Of a stretch of 11,074 nt of DNA, positions 1 to 7,861 are shown piece by piece (within the stretch, counting starts at the first letter, position 1; each line of letters starts with the position of its first letter). A program made the translations under genes and the position numbers. The DNA comes from Flavobacteriales bacterium UBA4011 (GTDB taxonomy: Bacteria; Bacteroidota; Bacteroidia; Flavobacteriales_D; Crocinitomicaceae), in NCBI GenBank assembly GCA_002384725.1, contig DGBF01000043.1:1028-12101 (forward strand). The letters are read 5' to 3'. The notes under the pieces are model-generated. The model was not told where the DNA came from. It ran no database searches and worked only from the letters and a program-made list of their open reading frames with translations.

Positions 1-5
1 CGATA

Positions 6-1103
6 ATGAAGAAAGGCGTAGAACCACTTTTTTTTCTGTGGACGTGGACAACTGTTTTTCTGTTTTGCCCTTTTCAAGTGCCAATTCTGGAATGGAAAAA
101 CAATTTTCTCCTCCCTTTTTGGAACGCAGTATTTGGATTGTTTTCAGTTCGTGAAATTCTAATCTTCTCTGATAGCCGAGGATTCTTCCTCATCATCACG
201 ATATTATTGGCTGTTTCTATGCTGTCCTTCATCATTTTTAGAAAATTCATCCGAGATTATAAAGTTCGTGTTTTCGAAATTCTCCATTATTTTCTTTTGG
301 CCTGTGTGTTTATCATTTTCGTAAAGTATGGGTTGGATAAACTAATGATGCAACAGTTTCCATCTCCTGAAAGCAATCTGATGTTTACTGAATTGGGGAA
401 TTTAGATAAAGACATTCTATTCTGGACAACCATGGGCACGTCCCGACTTTTCAATTGGATAACAGGAGGAATTGAAGTATTTGCCGCTTTGTTCTTATTG
501 TTCAAACGAACCCGAAGAATGGGTTTAATCGCTTTGCTTTTGTTTACGATTTATATTGTCATTCTCAATTTCTCGTTTAATATCGGTGTAAAATTGTTCT
601 CGCTTATTTTATTGGGAACTCTCCTCACTTTGAATTGGAATACCTTGACTTTTCTCTTTCGATTCTTTTTGAGCTTTGGCGAAGAAGACGATCAACCTGT
701 GGAGAAAAAAGTCTATTTACCGATATTGAAAGTGGTACTTGGCGCATCCTTAATTGTCCTATTGGTTCAAATGAATACTAGTTCGAAAACAGTCAACAAC
801 CTCCAAGGCGCTTACACTTCCATTCAATCCGAAACTCTCGATTATATTTTCATCAACCAGCAAAACTATTGGATAGAACAATCAAAAACCGGAGAAAGAC
901 AAAGTTTTGAAATAATCGGACAAGGCAAAACCGAGTTGAAACTGAGGGACGATTTCGGTGCTACGAAAATAATTCAATTCCACAAAAACGACGAAAACAA
1001 TTATCGATTTCAAGATACAAATGGGAAATATTTTACTTTTAAGAAAATGGATTTAAGCAAAGTAAATATTCTACATGACGAAACACAACTGATTGTTCGC
1101 TGA
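6..1103 (+). CDS. DoxX-like multi-spanning inner-membrane protein, function unknown
   Basis: A 365-residue protein with about eight hydrophobic segments (roughly residues 8-28, 33-48, 58-79, 92-113, 150-167, 172-193, 196-222 and 238-256), followed by a soluble C-terminal part of about 110 residues that is probably beta-rich. The centre (residues 105-175), with YGLDKLMMQQFP, LDKDILFWTTMGTS and GGIEVFAALFLLFKRTR, resembles the DoxX-like membrane proteins of Flavobacteria. This is recognition by pattern, and no catalytic residues can be named. ATG at 6 is the first start in the window, but the frame stays open to the left edge, so the true start could lie outside. The gene ends one base before the last codon of the degenerate minus-strand flippase gene, with no clear terminator between the two. 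The role is unknown; an envelope or redox-linked membrane function would be only a guess from the family name. Confidence 0.75.
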   Translation: MKKGVEPLFFLWTWTTVFLFCPFQVPILEWKNNFLLPFWNAVFGLFSVREILIFSDSRGFFLIITILLAVSMLSFIIFRKFIRDYKVRVFEILHYFLLACVFIIFVKYGLDKLMMQQFPSPESNLMFTELGNLDKDILFWTTMGTSRLFNWITGGIEVFAALFLLFKRTRRMGLIALLLFTIYIVILNFSFNIGVKLFSLILLGTLLTLNWNTLTFLFRFFLSFGEEDDQPVEKKVYLPILKVVLGASLIVLLVQMNTSSKTVNNLQGAYTSIQSETLDYIFINQQNYWIEQSKTGERQSFEIIGQGKTELKLRDDFGATKIIQFHKNDENNYRFQDTNGKYFTFKKMDLSKVNILHDETQLIVR

Positions 1104-1624
1104 TCAGATTTTTCTTCCTTTCCAAGAATTCTTCGCCGTGAAAGCGCCGAGTTCGCCTTTGAGTAAAGTCATGACTATCGTTGCGCCCCAATCTCCAATT
1201 ATAGTTTGATACCAAGCAAAAGAATAATAACTCAATTGGAAAAGAAAGGGCAACAATCCAAACAAAGTGTACGAAACTACTTTTGGTCGTTCTGTCGCTG
1301 AAAATGGCATCATTCTACCAATAGAATTACCAAGCGCGCTCGGTGCGAGAAATCCAGAAAACATTCCAGCGAAAAACTATTTTTGATTTGCTTCTTACTA
1401 AAATTTCCAATCGACAGAGTGGAAATTTTCTATTTCTTGAACTCCAAGTACCAATTTAAAAAAAAAACGAGTACAAGTGCAGTGATAAAAGCGAAGTAAT
1501 TGTTCGGTAAAGACCAGTTGAACTCTTGCCATCTGAATTTTTTTAGTTGAAAATACAGAATTAAAAGAATGGCAAACAAGAGAAGGCTTTGTCCGATCTT
1601 GAACAATATCCCTTCTTTTTTTAT
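1104..1624 (-). pseudogene. Degenerate flippase-like (lysylphosphatidylglycerol synthase TM family) gene
   Basis: Two adjacent minus-strand reading frames join into one membrane protein if two lesions are repaired. The first part, from 1624 to the TAG at 1430-1432, has a basic N-terminus, a transmembrane segment (LLLFAILLILYF) and a second one ending NWYLEFKK. Reading TAG as TGG (Trp) continues in frame as KISTLSIGNFSKKQIKNSF. Adding one base to the five-T run at 1372-1376 then enters the second frame at FAGMFSGFLAPSALGNSIGRM. That motif resembles the G-x-x-x-P-x-x-x-G-x-x-x-R loop of integral-membrane flippase-like proteins of about 300 residues. The remnant encodes only about 173 residues, so 100 or more C-terminal residues seem to be missing; the last 30 residues do not look like the normal family end. 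A third lesion is possible: the natural start position reads ATA at 1622-1624, although TTG at 1637-1639 could serve. Family recognition is fairly confident; the exact lesions are inferred. Confidence 0.6.
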
Positions 1625-1631
1625 AGCTTTG
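1599..1631 (+). promoter_or_regulatory. Candidate Bacteroidota promoter for ruvC
   Basis: TAGCTTTG at 1624-1631 matches the Bacteroidota -7 consensus TAnnTTTG exactly. A TTG at 1599-1601 lies 22 bases upstream, within the 17-23 base spacing described for flavobacterial promoters. The box ends 17 bases before the ruvC ATG, giving a short leader. No Shine-Dalgarno sequence is visible before the ATG. It overlaps the 5' end of the degenerate minus-strand gene. The short motif in AT-rich DNA keeps confidence moderate. Confidence 0.4.
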
Positions 1632-1648
1632 AGTTCCAAACGTATTGA

Positions 1649-2206
1649 ATGGTTGAAGATAAAATAATTCTTGGAATTGACCCTGGCACAACTGTTCTCG
1701 GTTACGGTTTCATTCATATTCAGGGAAAAAAAATTAAGATGATTAATTTTGGCGTTATTCACCTGAACAAATTGCCAACGCAAAATGACAAGTTGAAACG
1801 GATATTCGAAAGACTGGATGGATTGATAGCAGAATTCAAACCAGATGAGATGGCATTAGAAGCACCTTTTTTCGGAAAGAATGTACAATCTATGCTAAAA
1901 CTGGGACGTGCGCAAGGTGTGGCTATTGCCACTGCCATCAAATACAACTTGCCGTACGAAGAATACAGCCCCAGAAGGATTAAACAAGCTATCACGGGCA
2001 ACGGAGCCTCTTCGAAAGAACAAGTTGCGGCCATGCTTCAAAACATCCTTAAATTAGAGGAAATTCCAAAATATTTAGATGCTACAGATGGTTTGGCTGC
2101 AGCGCTTTGTCATCATTATTCGAAAGGTATTGGGGAAAACAACAAAACCAAAGGCAACAATTGGAGTTCGTTTATAAAGAATAATCCAGATCGTAAGATT
2201 CGATAA
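1649..2206 (+). CDS. ruvC: Holliday junction resolvase RuvC (crossover junction endodeoxyribonuclease)
   Basis: RuvC is the endonuclease that, with the RuvAB branch-migration motor, cuts Holliday junctions symmetrically in recombination and repair. The 185-residue protein has the RNase H-like fold signatures in order: GIDPGTTVLGYG (residues 9-20), ALEAPFFGKN (69-78), GRAQGV (86-91) and a C-terminal YLDATDGLAAALCHH (142-156). The expected four acidic catalytic residues are present as Asp11, Glu71, Asp144 and Asp147. Length is close to the usual 160-190 residues; about 30 residues after the last motif form a basic tail. ATG at 1649 leaves ten residues before the first catalytic Asp, as is normal. 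ruvA and ruvB are not adjacent, so the gene appears to stand alone, with its own promoter-like box and a strong terminator 23 bases downstream. Confidence 0.97.
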   Translation: MVEDKIILGIDPGTTVLGYGFIHIQGKKIKMINFGVIHLNKLPTQNDKLKRIFERLDGLIAEFKPDEMALEAPFFGKNVQSMLKLGRAQGVAIATAIKYNLPYEEYSPRRIKQAITGNGASSKEQVAAMLQNILKLEEIPKYLDATDGLAAALCHHYSKGIGENNKTKGNNWSSFIKNNPDRKIR

Positions 2207-2228
2207 TCCATTATTTTTTGGACATAAA

Positions 2229-2259
2229 AAAACCGTATCGGCAAAGCCGACACGGTTTT
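2229..2259. terminator. Bidirectional intrinsic terminator between ruvC and the large adhesin gene
   Basis: An inverted repeat with arms AAAACCGTaTCGGC and GCCGAcACGGTTTT and a three-base AAA loop: five GC-rich pairs, one A-C mismatch, then eight more pairs (2229-2242 with 2246-2259). T runs follow the stem in both directions: TTTTCTATTTT on the plus strand and at least seven T's on the minus strand. It lies between the convergent stop codons at 2206 and 2279 and can end both transcripts. Confidence 0.9.
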
Positions 2260-2278
2260 CTATTTTAAAGACGAATCT

Positions 2279-5200
2279 TTATTTCTTGATAATCATACGA
2301 TTTGTCAACGTATTTCCTTCAGAAGAGATGTTTAAGTAATAAACACCTACTGCTTCAGTAGATAAGTCAATTGTTTCAGTATGTACACCATTTGTTGTAT
2401 TCAATGAACGAACAAGCAATTTCTGCCCCAATGCGTTGGTTACAACGATATCAAGGTTCATTGCATAGTTTACATCCATTTCCAATTGGAATTCTCCAGT
2501 TGAAGGATTTGGATATACATTGATTGTTCCAAAATCAGCTACTTCTTCTAAACCAGCAACTGAAAGTGTAATCGTATCTGTGAACACATTTGTTCCACAA
2601 TCATTTGTTACAGTCAAAGTTACAGTGTAAACACCTGTTGAACCATACACATGGTTAGGGTCCGCTTGCGTTGAAGTTGATCCATCACCAAAGTCCCACA
2701 AGTATGTTGTTGTACCTGCACTTGAAGAAGTGTTACTAAATACACCTGTTAAATAACTAGATGTTGAAGTAAATCCAGCAGTTGGAGCTGTGTTCATCGT
2801 AAGATTCACCGTCTCTGATCCTGTACCACAAGCATCAGTGATTGCCAATGTGTAGGCACCTCCTGTTGTTGCATAAACTGAATCAGTTGTTGCAGTTGAA
2901 CCACCTGACCATTGATAAGTATCAGCCATTTGTGATCCGTATAACAATACTGAATCACCTTCACAGAATACCAAGTCATTCGCTACAACGTAGTTGGAAT
3001 AATTCAAAGCTGATTGATTCACAACGATTGCATCTGTTCCTGATCCACAAGCACTGTTAATAGAAACCGTGTATGTTCCTGGAGTAGTTACCCAAATGAA
3101 AGCAGTTGTATCTCCAGTTGACCAAAGGATAGTATCCGTTGGAGAACCTGCAGAAATCATAATGCTATCACCTGCACAAACCAATGCATCAGGTCCAAGG
3201 AAAGATCCTGTCAAACCAGAGAATTCATCTGCTCCCATATCTGGAGTAGTTGCACTTCTCATTTGACCATCGATATCCATTGTGATAGAAGCAATTGGTG
3301 TTCCTTGGTTACCGATTGTATCATTACAAACGTGTAAGTCCTGTGAACTAAAGAACATTGGATTGTTATCTATACTATTCGCATCAAATGCGGAAGCATT
3401 TTGCCAATCTGCCATTGTTTGTTGGATACCATTGTAGTAACCAATGTTACCCGCTGGAGAATACAATACATTGTGATCACACTGAGCTACTGCAAATGCA
3501 TTACCTAAGTATATTGCGTATCCACCAGTGTAGTTGGCAAAGATGTTATTCTTAACATTATTCCCACCGCCACTCGCTGGGTAGTATGCACGTGATGCAG
3601 TACCTCCTGCTGATACCAACAAAGTATTATGGTTAACGTCCATGTACCCAATATTCGACATGTACAAACCATAACATGAACTAGTGCTACCAGGATAACC
3701 AACAGAGACCATATTGTTTTCTACTAATCCAGTTATTGCAGGTGTACCACCTCCATTGAACCAGTAAATACCATAAACAAAGCCACTTGTTCCCGTTCCA
3801 TGAATATTGTTTCCAATAATCTGAGGTCCTTTGTTTAAGTAGGAACCATAAATAGCATAACGGAAATTGTAAGCAGCAACACCATCAATTGTGTTATCTT
3901 TTACGATAATCCCATCTTGGTAGTATAAACGCATACCATAGTAGTAATTGTCCTTAAAGTGGTTTCCTTCGATAACTGTTCCTTCTTCAGCTGAAGTAGT
4001 TCCACCACCGTACCAGTACATTCCGTAACTACCACCTTGAATTGTATTGTTGATGAAGTGGTTACCATTGTCATTTGTGTTATTTGAATAGATCATAGCT
4101 GAGTTTGTTCCTGTGTTACCACCATTAACAGCTAACATGTTACAACCTTCGAAACGGTTGCTATCACATCCAGCACCAAAATTCAATACTCGAGAGTACG
4201 TTGTACCTGTGTTTTCAAGCGTCATGTTCTCGATGATATAATAATCACCGCCATTCATGTTAATAACAAAGTTATCTGCAGTACCTGAACCAGCTTGAGT
4301 CAAAGTTACCAAAGAAGCATCTCCGTTTTCAGAACGGAAGGTTACAGTATTTACTGCATCCATACTTGAGACATCATTTAATGTGATTTGCTCTGTATAA
4401 ACACCATCTCTAACGTCAAATACAACTGGTCCACATGTTCCATAAGTATCCAACTCAGCAATTGCTGAAGCAAAATCAACAAAATCAGGAGTAACACCAC
4501 CAATAGTATAGCTACCATTCAAACCTGAAAGCAAGTTAGCAATCGTAGAAGTGTCATTATATGCACCAGCGCTGTTTTCAACAACACCATTTGGTAAAAC
4601 CGTGAAGGCAACTAATGAACTACCTGAAGCCAAAGCTACCAATCCTAACGTTACCGTATCTGTTCCAAAAGTTGGTAAACTTCCGGTCCAAGAAACTGGT
4701 GTTTGAGGCGTGCCGTTAAATGCCCAATTAATTGTAGCTGATGTCAATGTATCTGTACCATTATTTTTAATTGCAACTCTTACAGAATCACCGAAGTTAC
4801 ATGTTGGCAACAATGGTGAAACAAATTCACTTATACCAGCATCATCAACTAAAGGAGCTTGAATATTAACCAAATAATCTTCAGTACCACCCCAAGTGTA
4901 ACTACCACAGGGTGAAACAAGCGAAGCACTTGTGGTTTCTCTTGTTACAACTCTCATTCCAGTAATACCGACAAGTGCAGTCATAGGAACAACGATGTTA
5001 AAGTATTCTGTATGAGGACCAGCAACTGGTGTAGATGTTACATATGCAACCTCTGCTGGATCAGCGAAAGTTCCATCCTGATCATAATCTATGAACACCT
5101 TTGTCATGGAATTATAATTCCCACCACAAGTCCCTGGACTTACAGATGACGCAACCGAAAACCCTTGCACCAAAATTGGAGCTGGAAGTGCTGTGTAATT

Positions 5201-6046
5201 TTCATATTGATTAGCAATACTTCCAGGTCCACCAAGTGATCCACAGCCAGAAGGGTTGTTTAAAGTTCCTACTTGAACACCGTGTAAATCAGTATCACCG
5301 CTAGAGCTAGCTGAACTTTGACAATAACAGTTAAAGAAGGTATTCATTGCTACACTCACTGGAGTAGAAGTAGCTGGTGTACCCGAAGCACAAGTTACTA
5401 TACATTGATAGCTAGTTGTTGTAGCTTGATTCCCAGAATATGTGCTGTTTGTTGCACCAGCGATATTCGTCCAAGTAGATCCACCGTTGGTAGAGTTTTG
5501 CCATTGGTACGTTGTACCTGTACCTGTCGTTGCTCCACTAAGTGAAAAACTTACGGGTTGACCAACACAAGCCAGTGCTGGATTTGCAGCAGTAGTTCCG
5601 CCAGCAGCAGGGTTTTGACAATTATTGGAAGGTCCAACAGTTTGAATAGTTGTTACTTGACAACCTGATGCGGTTGCACATGACGCATTAACAGTCCAGT
5701 GCGCATAGTATGTACCATTTGCAGGTGGAGTAAAAGTCAAAGGTGAAGGACCAAAAGCCACCGCTGGGCCTGTTGCCGAACCTTGTCGTATAGTAACGTA
5801 GCCTGATGTCGATGCAATCGCCGCAGTATATACGGTCGAAGAAAGCATTCCGTAAATAACCGAATACTCTGATAGATACTGACAAGTTGTTATAGTAACT
5901 GTTGTACCGTTCACTGTCGACACGGTTGCTGAGCCATATTGGTATGGGTTCGAACATTGGGCAGAAATACTCTCTACACTCAAAACGCTCAAAATCAGAA
6001 GCAGCAATAGTTTTGCTCTCTGTTTAATTCGTAATATTTTTTTCAT
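2279..6046 (-). CDS. Large secreted multidomain surface protein (GEVED/beta-helix/PKD) with T9SS type A sorting tail
   Basis: A 1255-residue exported protein. Residues 1-30 are a signal peptide (basic start, leucine-rich core, cleavage after SISAQ). Residues 31-140 form a cysteine-containing beta domain often seen at the N-terminus of flavobacterial surface proteins. Residues about 142-236 are Ig-like (TYQWQNSTNGGSTW). Residues 240-395 resemble a GEVED domain, with FIDYDQDGTF and GGTEDYLVNI. Residues 400-500 look CARDB-like (DDAGISEF, IKNNGTDTL). Residues about 510-945 are a right-handed parallel beta-helix with many short N-N-x-I/F turns, closing at PDMGADEF. Two similar Ig-like units follow (950-1011 and 1019-1085), then a PKD domain (1086-1163, YLWDFGDGS) and the sorting tail (1170-1255, NVYPNPSTGEF to MIIKK). 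Known biology: such tails direct outer-membrane export by T9SS and cell-surface attachment or release. No catalytic site was identified, so adhesin or glycan-binding is more likely than enzyme, but polysaccharide lyase activity in the beta-helix is not excluded. A 130-bp AT-rich gap upstream suggests its own promoter. Confidence 0.9.
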   Translation of the reverse strand: MKKILRIKQRAKLLLLLILSVLSVESISAQCSNPYQYGSATVSTVNGTTVTITTCQYLSEYSVIYGMLSSTVYTAAIASTSGYVTIRQGSATGPAVAFGPSPLTFTPPANGTYYAHWTVNASCATASGCQVTTIQTVGPSNNCQNPAAGGTTAANPALACVGQPVSFSLSGATTGTGTTYQWQNSTNGGSTWTNIAGATNSTYSGNQATTTSYQCIVTCASGTPATSTPVSVAMNTFFNCYCQSSASSSGDTDLHGVQVGTLNNPSGCGSLGGPGSIANQYENYTALPAPILVQGFSVASSVSPGTCGGNYNSMTKVFIDYDQDGTFADPAEVAYVTSTPVAGPHTEYFNIVVPMTALVGITGMRVVTRETTSASLVSPCGSYTWGGTEDYLVNIQAPLVDDAGISEFVSPLLPTCNFGDSVRVAIKNNGTDTLTSATINWAFNGTPQTPVSWTGSLPTFGTDTVTLGLVALASGSSLVAFTVLPNGVVENSAGAYNDTSTIANLLSGLNGSYTIGGVTPDFVDFASAIAELDTYGTCGPVVFDVRDGVYTEQITLNDVSSMDAVNTVTFRSENGDASLVTLTQAGSGTADNFVINMNGGDYYIIENMTLENTGTTYSRVLNFGAGCDSNRFEGCNMLAVNGGNTGTNSAMIYSNNTNDNGNHFINNTIQGGSYGMYWYGGGTTSAEEGTVIEGNHFKDNYYYGMRLYYQDGIIVKDNTIDGVAAYNFRYAIYGSYLNKGPQIIGNNIHGTGTSGFVYGIYWFNGGGTPAITGLVENNMVSVGYPGSTSSCYGLYMSNIGYMDVNHNTLLVSAGGTASRAYYPASGGGNNVKNNIFANYTGGYAIYLGNAFAVAQCDHNVLYSPAGNIGYYNGIQQTMADWQNASAFDANSIDNNPMFFSSQDLHVCNDTIGNQGTPIASITMDIDGQMRSATTPDMGADEFSGLTGSFLGPDALVCAGDSIMISAGSPTDTILWSTGDTTAFIWVTTPGTYTVSINSACGSGTDAIVVNQSALNYSNYVVANDLVFCEGDSVLLYGSQMADTYQWSGGSTATTDSVYATTGGAYTLAITDACGTGSETVNLTMNTAPTAGFTSTSSYLTGVFSNTSSSAGTTTYLWDFGDGSTSTQADPNHVYGSTGVYTVTLTVTNDCGTNVFTDTITLSVAGLEEVADFGTINVYPNPSTGEFQLEMDVNYAMNLDIVVTNALGQKLLVRSLNTTNGVHTETIDLSTEAVGVYYLNISSEGNTLTNRMIIKK

Positions 6047-6176
6047 AGTTTTTATAAATTATTATTAATTCGAGCACAATCTACTACAAAATTGTCGCAA
6101 AAAAAAACAAAAACTAAAAAAAATATTTGTTAGCATTTCAAACAATCTGCGATTACTAGCAAATTGGATTACAGAA

Positions 6177-6527
6177 TTATTCTTCCAATTGGACCTTTAA
6201 AAAGGTCAATTCATCAAGAATTTTAGAATAAATACGTTTGATTTTTTCTTGATCAGTTGCATAATACTCAAACGAGCGTGTAAATTGATCTTCGGTCACT
6301 TTGTGCTCTTTAAAAACTTTAGCACTTGAAGAATCCATTATTTTAAAGTACTTGTTCATTTGCTTGTAGGTGATACTAATATGTCCTTCAATAAGCATCA
6401 TATCTCTCATGATTTCGGTTATTTTTCGTTCCTCAATAAGATCATCAGGTGCATCTGATTTTTGAATACCGTTATGACAAGCAACCAACAAAATGAAACT
6501 AAAGCAAAGAAAAACTATATTTTTCAT
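6177..6527 (-). CDS. DUF4296 family lipoprotein
   Basis: A 116-residue protein with a lipoprotein signal peptide: the hydrophobic stretch FLCFSFILLVAC gives a lipobox LVAC with the lipidated cysteine at residue 17. The mature part begins with a short linker and then APDDLIEERKITEIMRDMM (26-44), which fits the start of DUF4296, followed by helical sequence and a second family-like stretch around FKEHKVTEDQFTRSFEYY (72-89). The function of the family is unknown; helical content and the lipid anchor place it at the envelope. ATG at 6527 overlaps the dihydroorotase stop by 4 bp (ATGA), so it is probably translated by coupling. The order GT2, dihydroorotase, DUF4296 is one I remember from other Flavobacteria, which supports a real operon, although any functional link to pyrimidine or lipid-sugar metabolism is unproven. 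Confidence 0.85.
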   Translation of the reverse strand: MKNIVFLCFSFILLVACHNGIQKSDAPDDLIEERKITEIMRDMMLIEGHISITYKQMNKYFKIMDSSSAKVFKEHKVTEDQFTRSFEYYATDQEKIKRIYSKILDELTFLKVQLEE

Positions 6528-7861
6528 GATCGATTAAATAGCAAACGATGTCCGCTTGTAAGGTTATTTATTTGACCATTGTTGTAAACCATATTACCAT
6601 TAACGAAAGTACTGTCGATAGAATGTGAAAAAGAAACCCCTTCAAAAGGAGACCAACCGCACTTGTATAGCAAATTTTCTTTGGTTACTGTGGTAGATTT
6701 ATTTGGATCAACGATGACTAAATCAGCGAAATATCCTTCACGAACATAACCTCTGTTCTCTACAGCAAAAAGCTGTGCAGGAGCATGTGCCATTTTTTCA
6801 ATGACACGTTCTTTAGAAATCTTGCCTTCTTTTGCTTTTTCAAACATGGCGATTAACGCGTGCTGAACAAGTGGGCCTCCAGATGGTGCTTGAAAATACT
6901 TACCCGCTTTTTCTTCTAAAGTATGAGGTGCATGATCCGTCGCGATAACGTCAATGGCATTGGCAAGGACACCTTGCCAAATTCCTTCTCTGTCCCTAGC
7001 CGTTTTTACCGCAGGATTCCATTTAATGAACACCCCTTTTTCGTCGTAATCTTTATCCGAAAACCACAAATGATGTACACAGGCTTCAGCGGTAATTTTC
7101 TTTTGACTCAATGGAGTATGCGCATCAAACAAACCAACTTCTTTGGCTGTCGAAATGTGCAATATGTGAAGTCTGGTTCCGTGTTTTTTAGCCAGGGCCA
7201 CTGCTCTACTCGAGCTCAAGTAACAAGCTTCCTCCGAACGAATCAATGGATGGGCTGACATAGGTACATCTTCACCGTATTTCTGTTTGAAAAGCTCTAT
7301 ATTTTCGCGAATAGTAGATTCATCTTCGCAATGCGTTGCAATAAGCATGTTCACTTTGGAGAACAATCCGTTCAAGGCCAATTCGTTGTCTACCAGCATA
7401 TTTCCGGTCGACGAACCCATGAAGATTTTAACTCCACAAACATTTTTATCGTTTGTTTTCAGAACTTCTTCTAAGTTATCGTTTGAAGCACCCATGAAAA
7501 AAGAGTAATTGGTAATGGACTTTTTGCTGGCAATGACATATTTGTCTTCAAGTAATTCTTGTGTCAAAGCATTGGGAACAGTATTGGGCATTTCCATGAA
7601 AGACGTAATCCCTCCTGCTACTGCTGCTCTTGATTCGGTGAAAATTTCACCTTTATGCGTTAAACCGGGCTCTCTGAAGTGAACTTGATCATCAATGCAT
7701 CCCGGAACAATGTATTTTCCTTCGCAATTTATTTCTGTTTCGGTTCCAGTTCCATGAATATTCTGAGCCATTTTCTCAATTCGATCATTGACAATAAGTA
7801 CATCTGAAGAAAAAGTCTTTCCTTCATTGATGACCATTCCGTTCTTCAATAAATATCTCAT
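6524..7861 (-). CDS. pyrC: Class I dihydroorotase (amidohydrolase superfamily), Bacteroidota type
   Basis: Dihydroorotase reversibly cyclises N-carbamoyl-aspartate to dihydroorotate, the third step of pyrimidine synthesis, in the cytosol. The 445-residue length is normal for class I. In order: small N-terminal beta domain (1-50), the metal/substrate motif IDDQVHFREPG (56-66), MPNT (91-94, substrate Asn93), VKIFMGSSTG (144-153, Lys145 as candidate carboxylated ligand), THCED (His177), LHILHIST (His232/His235), IKWNPAVKT (Asn282 region) and TDHAPHT (308-314, catalytic Asp309), then a C-terminal beta domain. The odd point is Gln59 where most amidohydrolases have the first His of H-x-H. I recall the same D-D-Q-V-H in other Bacteroidota enzymes, so it is probably a lineage trait and not decay. 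ATG at 7861 overlaps the GT2 stop by 4 bp. A related cyclic amidase such as dihydropyrimidinase or allantoinase is less likely, given the REPG and MPNT motifs. The symbol pyrC is given on family grounds. Confidence 0.9.
   Translation of the reverse strand: MRYLLKNGMVINEGKTFSSDVLIVNDRIEKMAQNIHGTGTETEINCEGKYIVPGCIDDQVHFREPGLTHKGEIFTESRAAVAGGITSFMEMPNTVPNALTQELLEDKYVIASKKSITNYSFFMGASNDNLEEVLKTNDKNVCGVKIFMGSSTGNMLVDNELALNGLFSKVNMLIATHCEDESTIRENIELFKQKYGEDVPMSAHPLIRSEEACYLSSSRAVALAKKHGTRLHILHISTAKEVGLFDAHTPLSQKKITAEACVHHLWFSDKDYDEKGVFIKWNPAVKTARDREGIWQGVLANAIDVIATDHAPHTLEEKAGKYFQAPSGGPLVQHALIAMFEKAKEGKISKERVIEKMAHAPAQLFAVENRGYVREGYFADLVIVDPNKSTTVTKENLLYKCGWSPFEGVSFSHSIDSTFVNGNMVYNNGQINNLTSGHRLLFNRS

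Noticed and set aside
1124..1133. Palindrome AAGAATTCTT near the doxX-like stop
   Set aside because: A 10-bp AT-rich palindrome without loop or T run; no support for a terminator or operator.
1430..1783. Minus-strand 117-residue frame reaching into ruvC
   Set aside because: Only the part after about 1624 looks like protein (transmembrane segments). The N-terminal residues are antisense to ruvC, so the frame was used only as part of the pseudogene.
5688..5957. Minus-strand 89-residue ORF in another frame of the large surface-protein gene
   Set aside because: Shadow frame inside a clear signal-peptide and domain-bearing gene; no recognisable features.
5951..5959. Cys31 right after the signal peptide of the large protein as a lipoprotein site
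   Set aside because: S-A-Q-C does not fit a lipobox, since the residue before Cys should be small; normal signal peptidase I cleavage after Gln30 is more likely.
6116..6145. Possible terminator after the DUF4296 gene (AT-only TTGTT/AACAA stem, then eight T's on the minus strand)
   Set aside because: The stem has only five mostly AT pairs, is three bases away from the T run and has a nine-base loop; too weak to call.
6923..7258. Plus-strand 111-residue ORF opposite dihydroorotase
   Set aside because: Antisense shadow of conserved dihydroorotase motifs; low-complexity translation.
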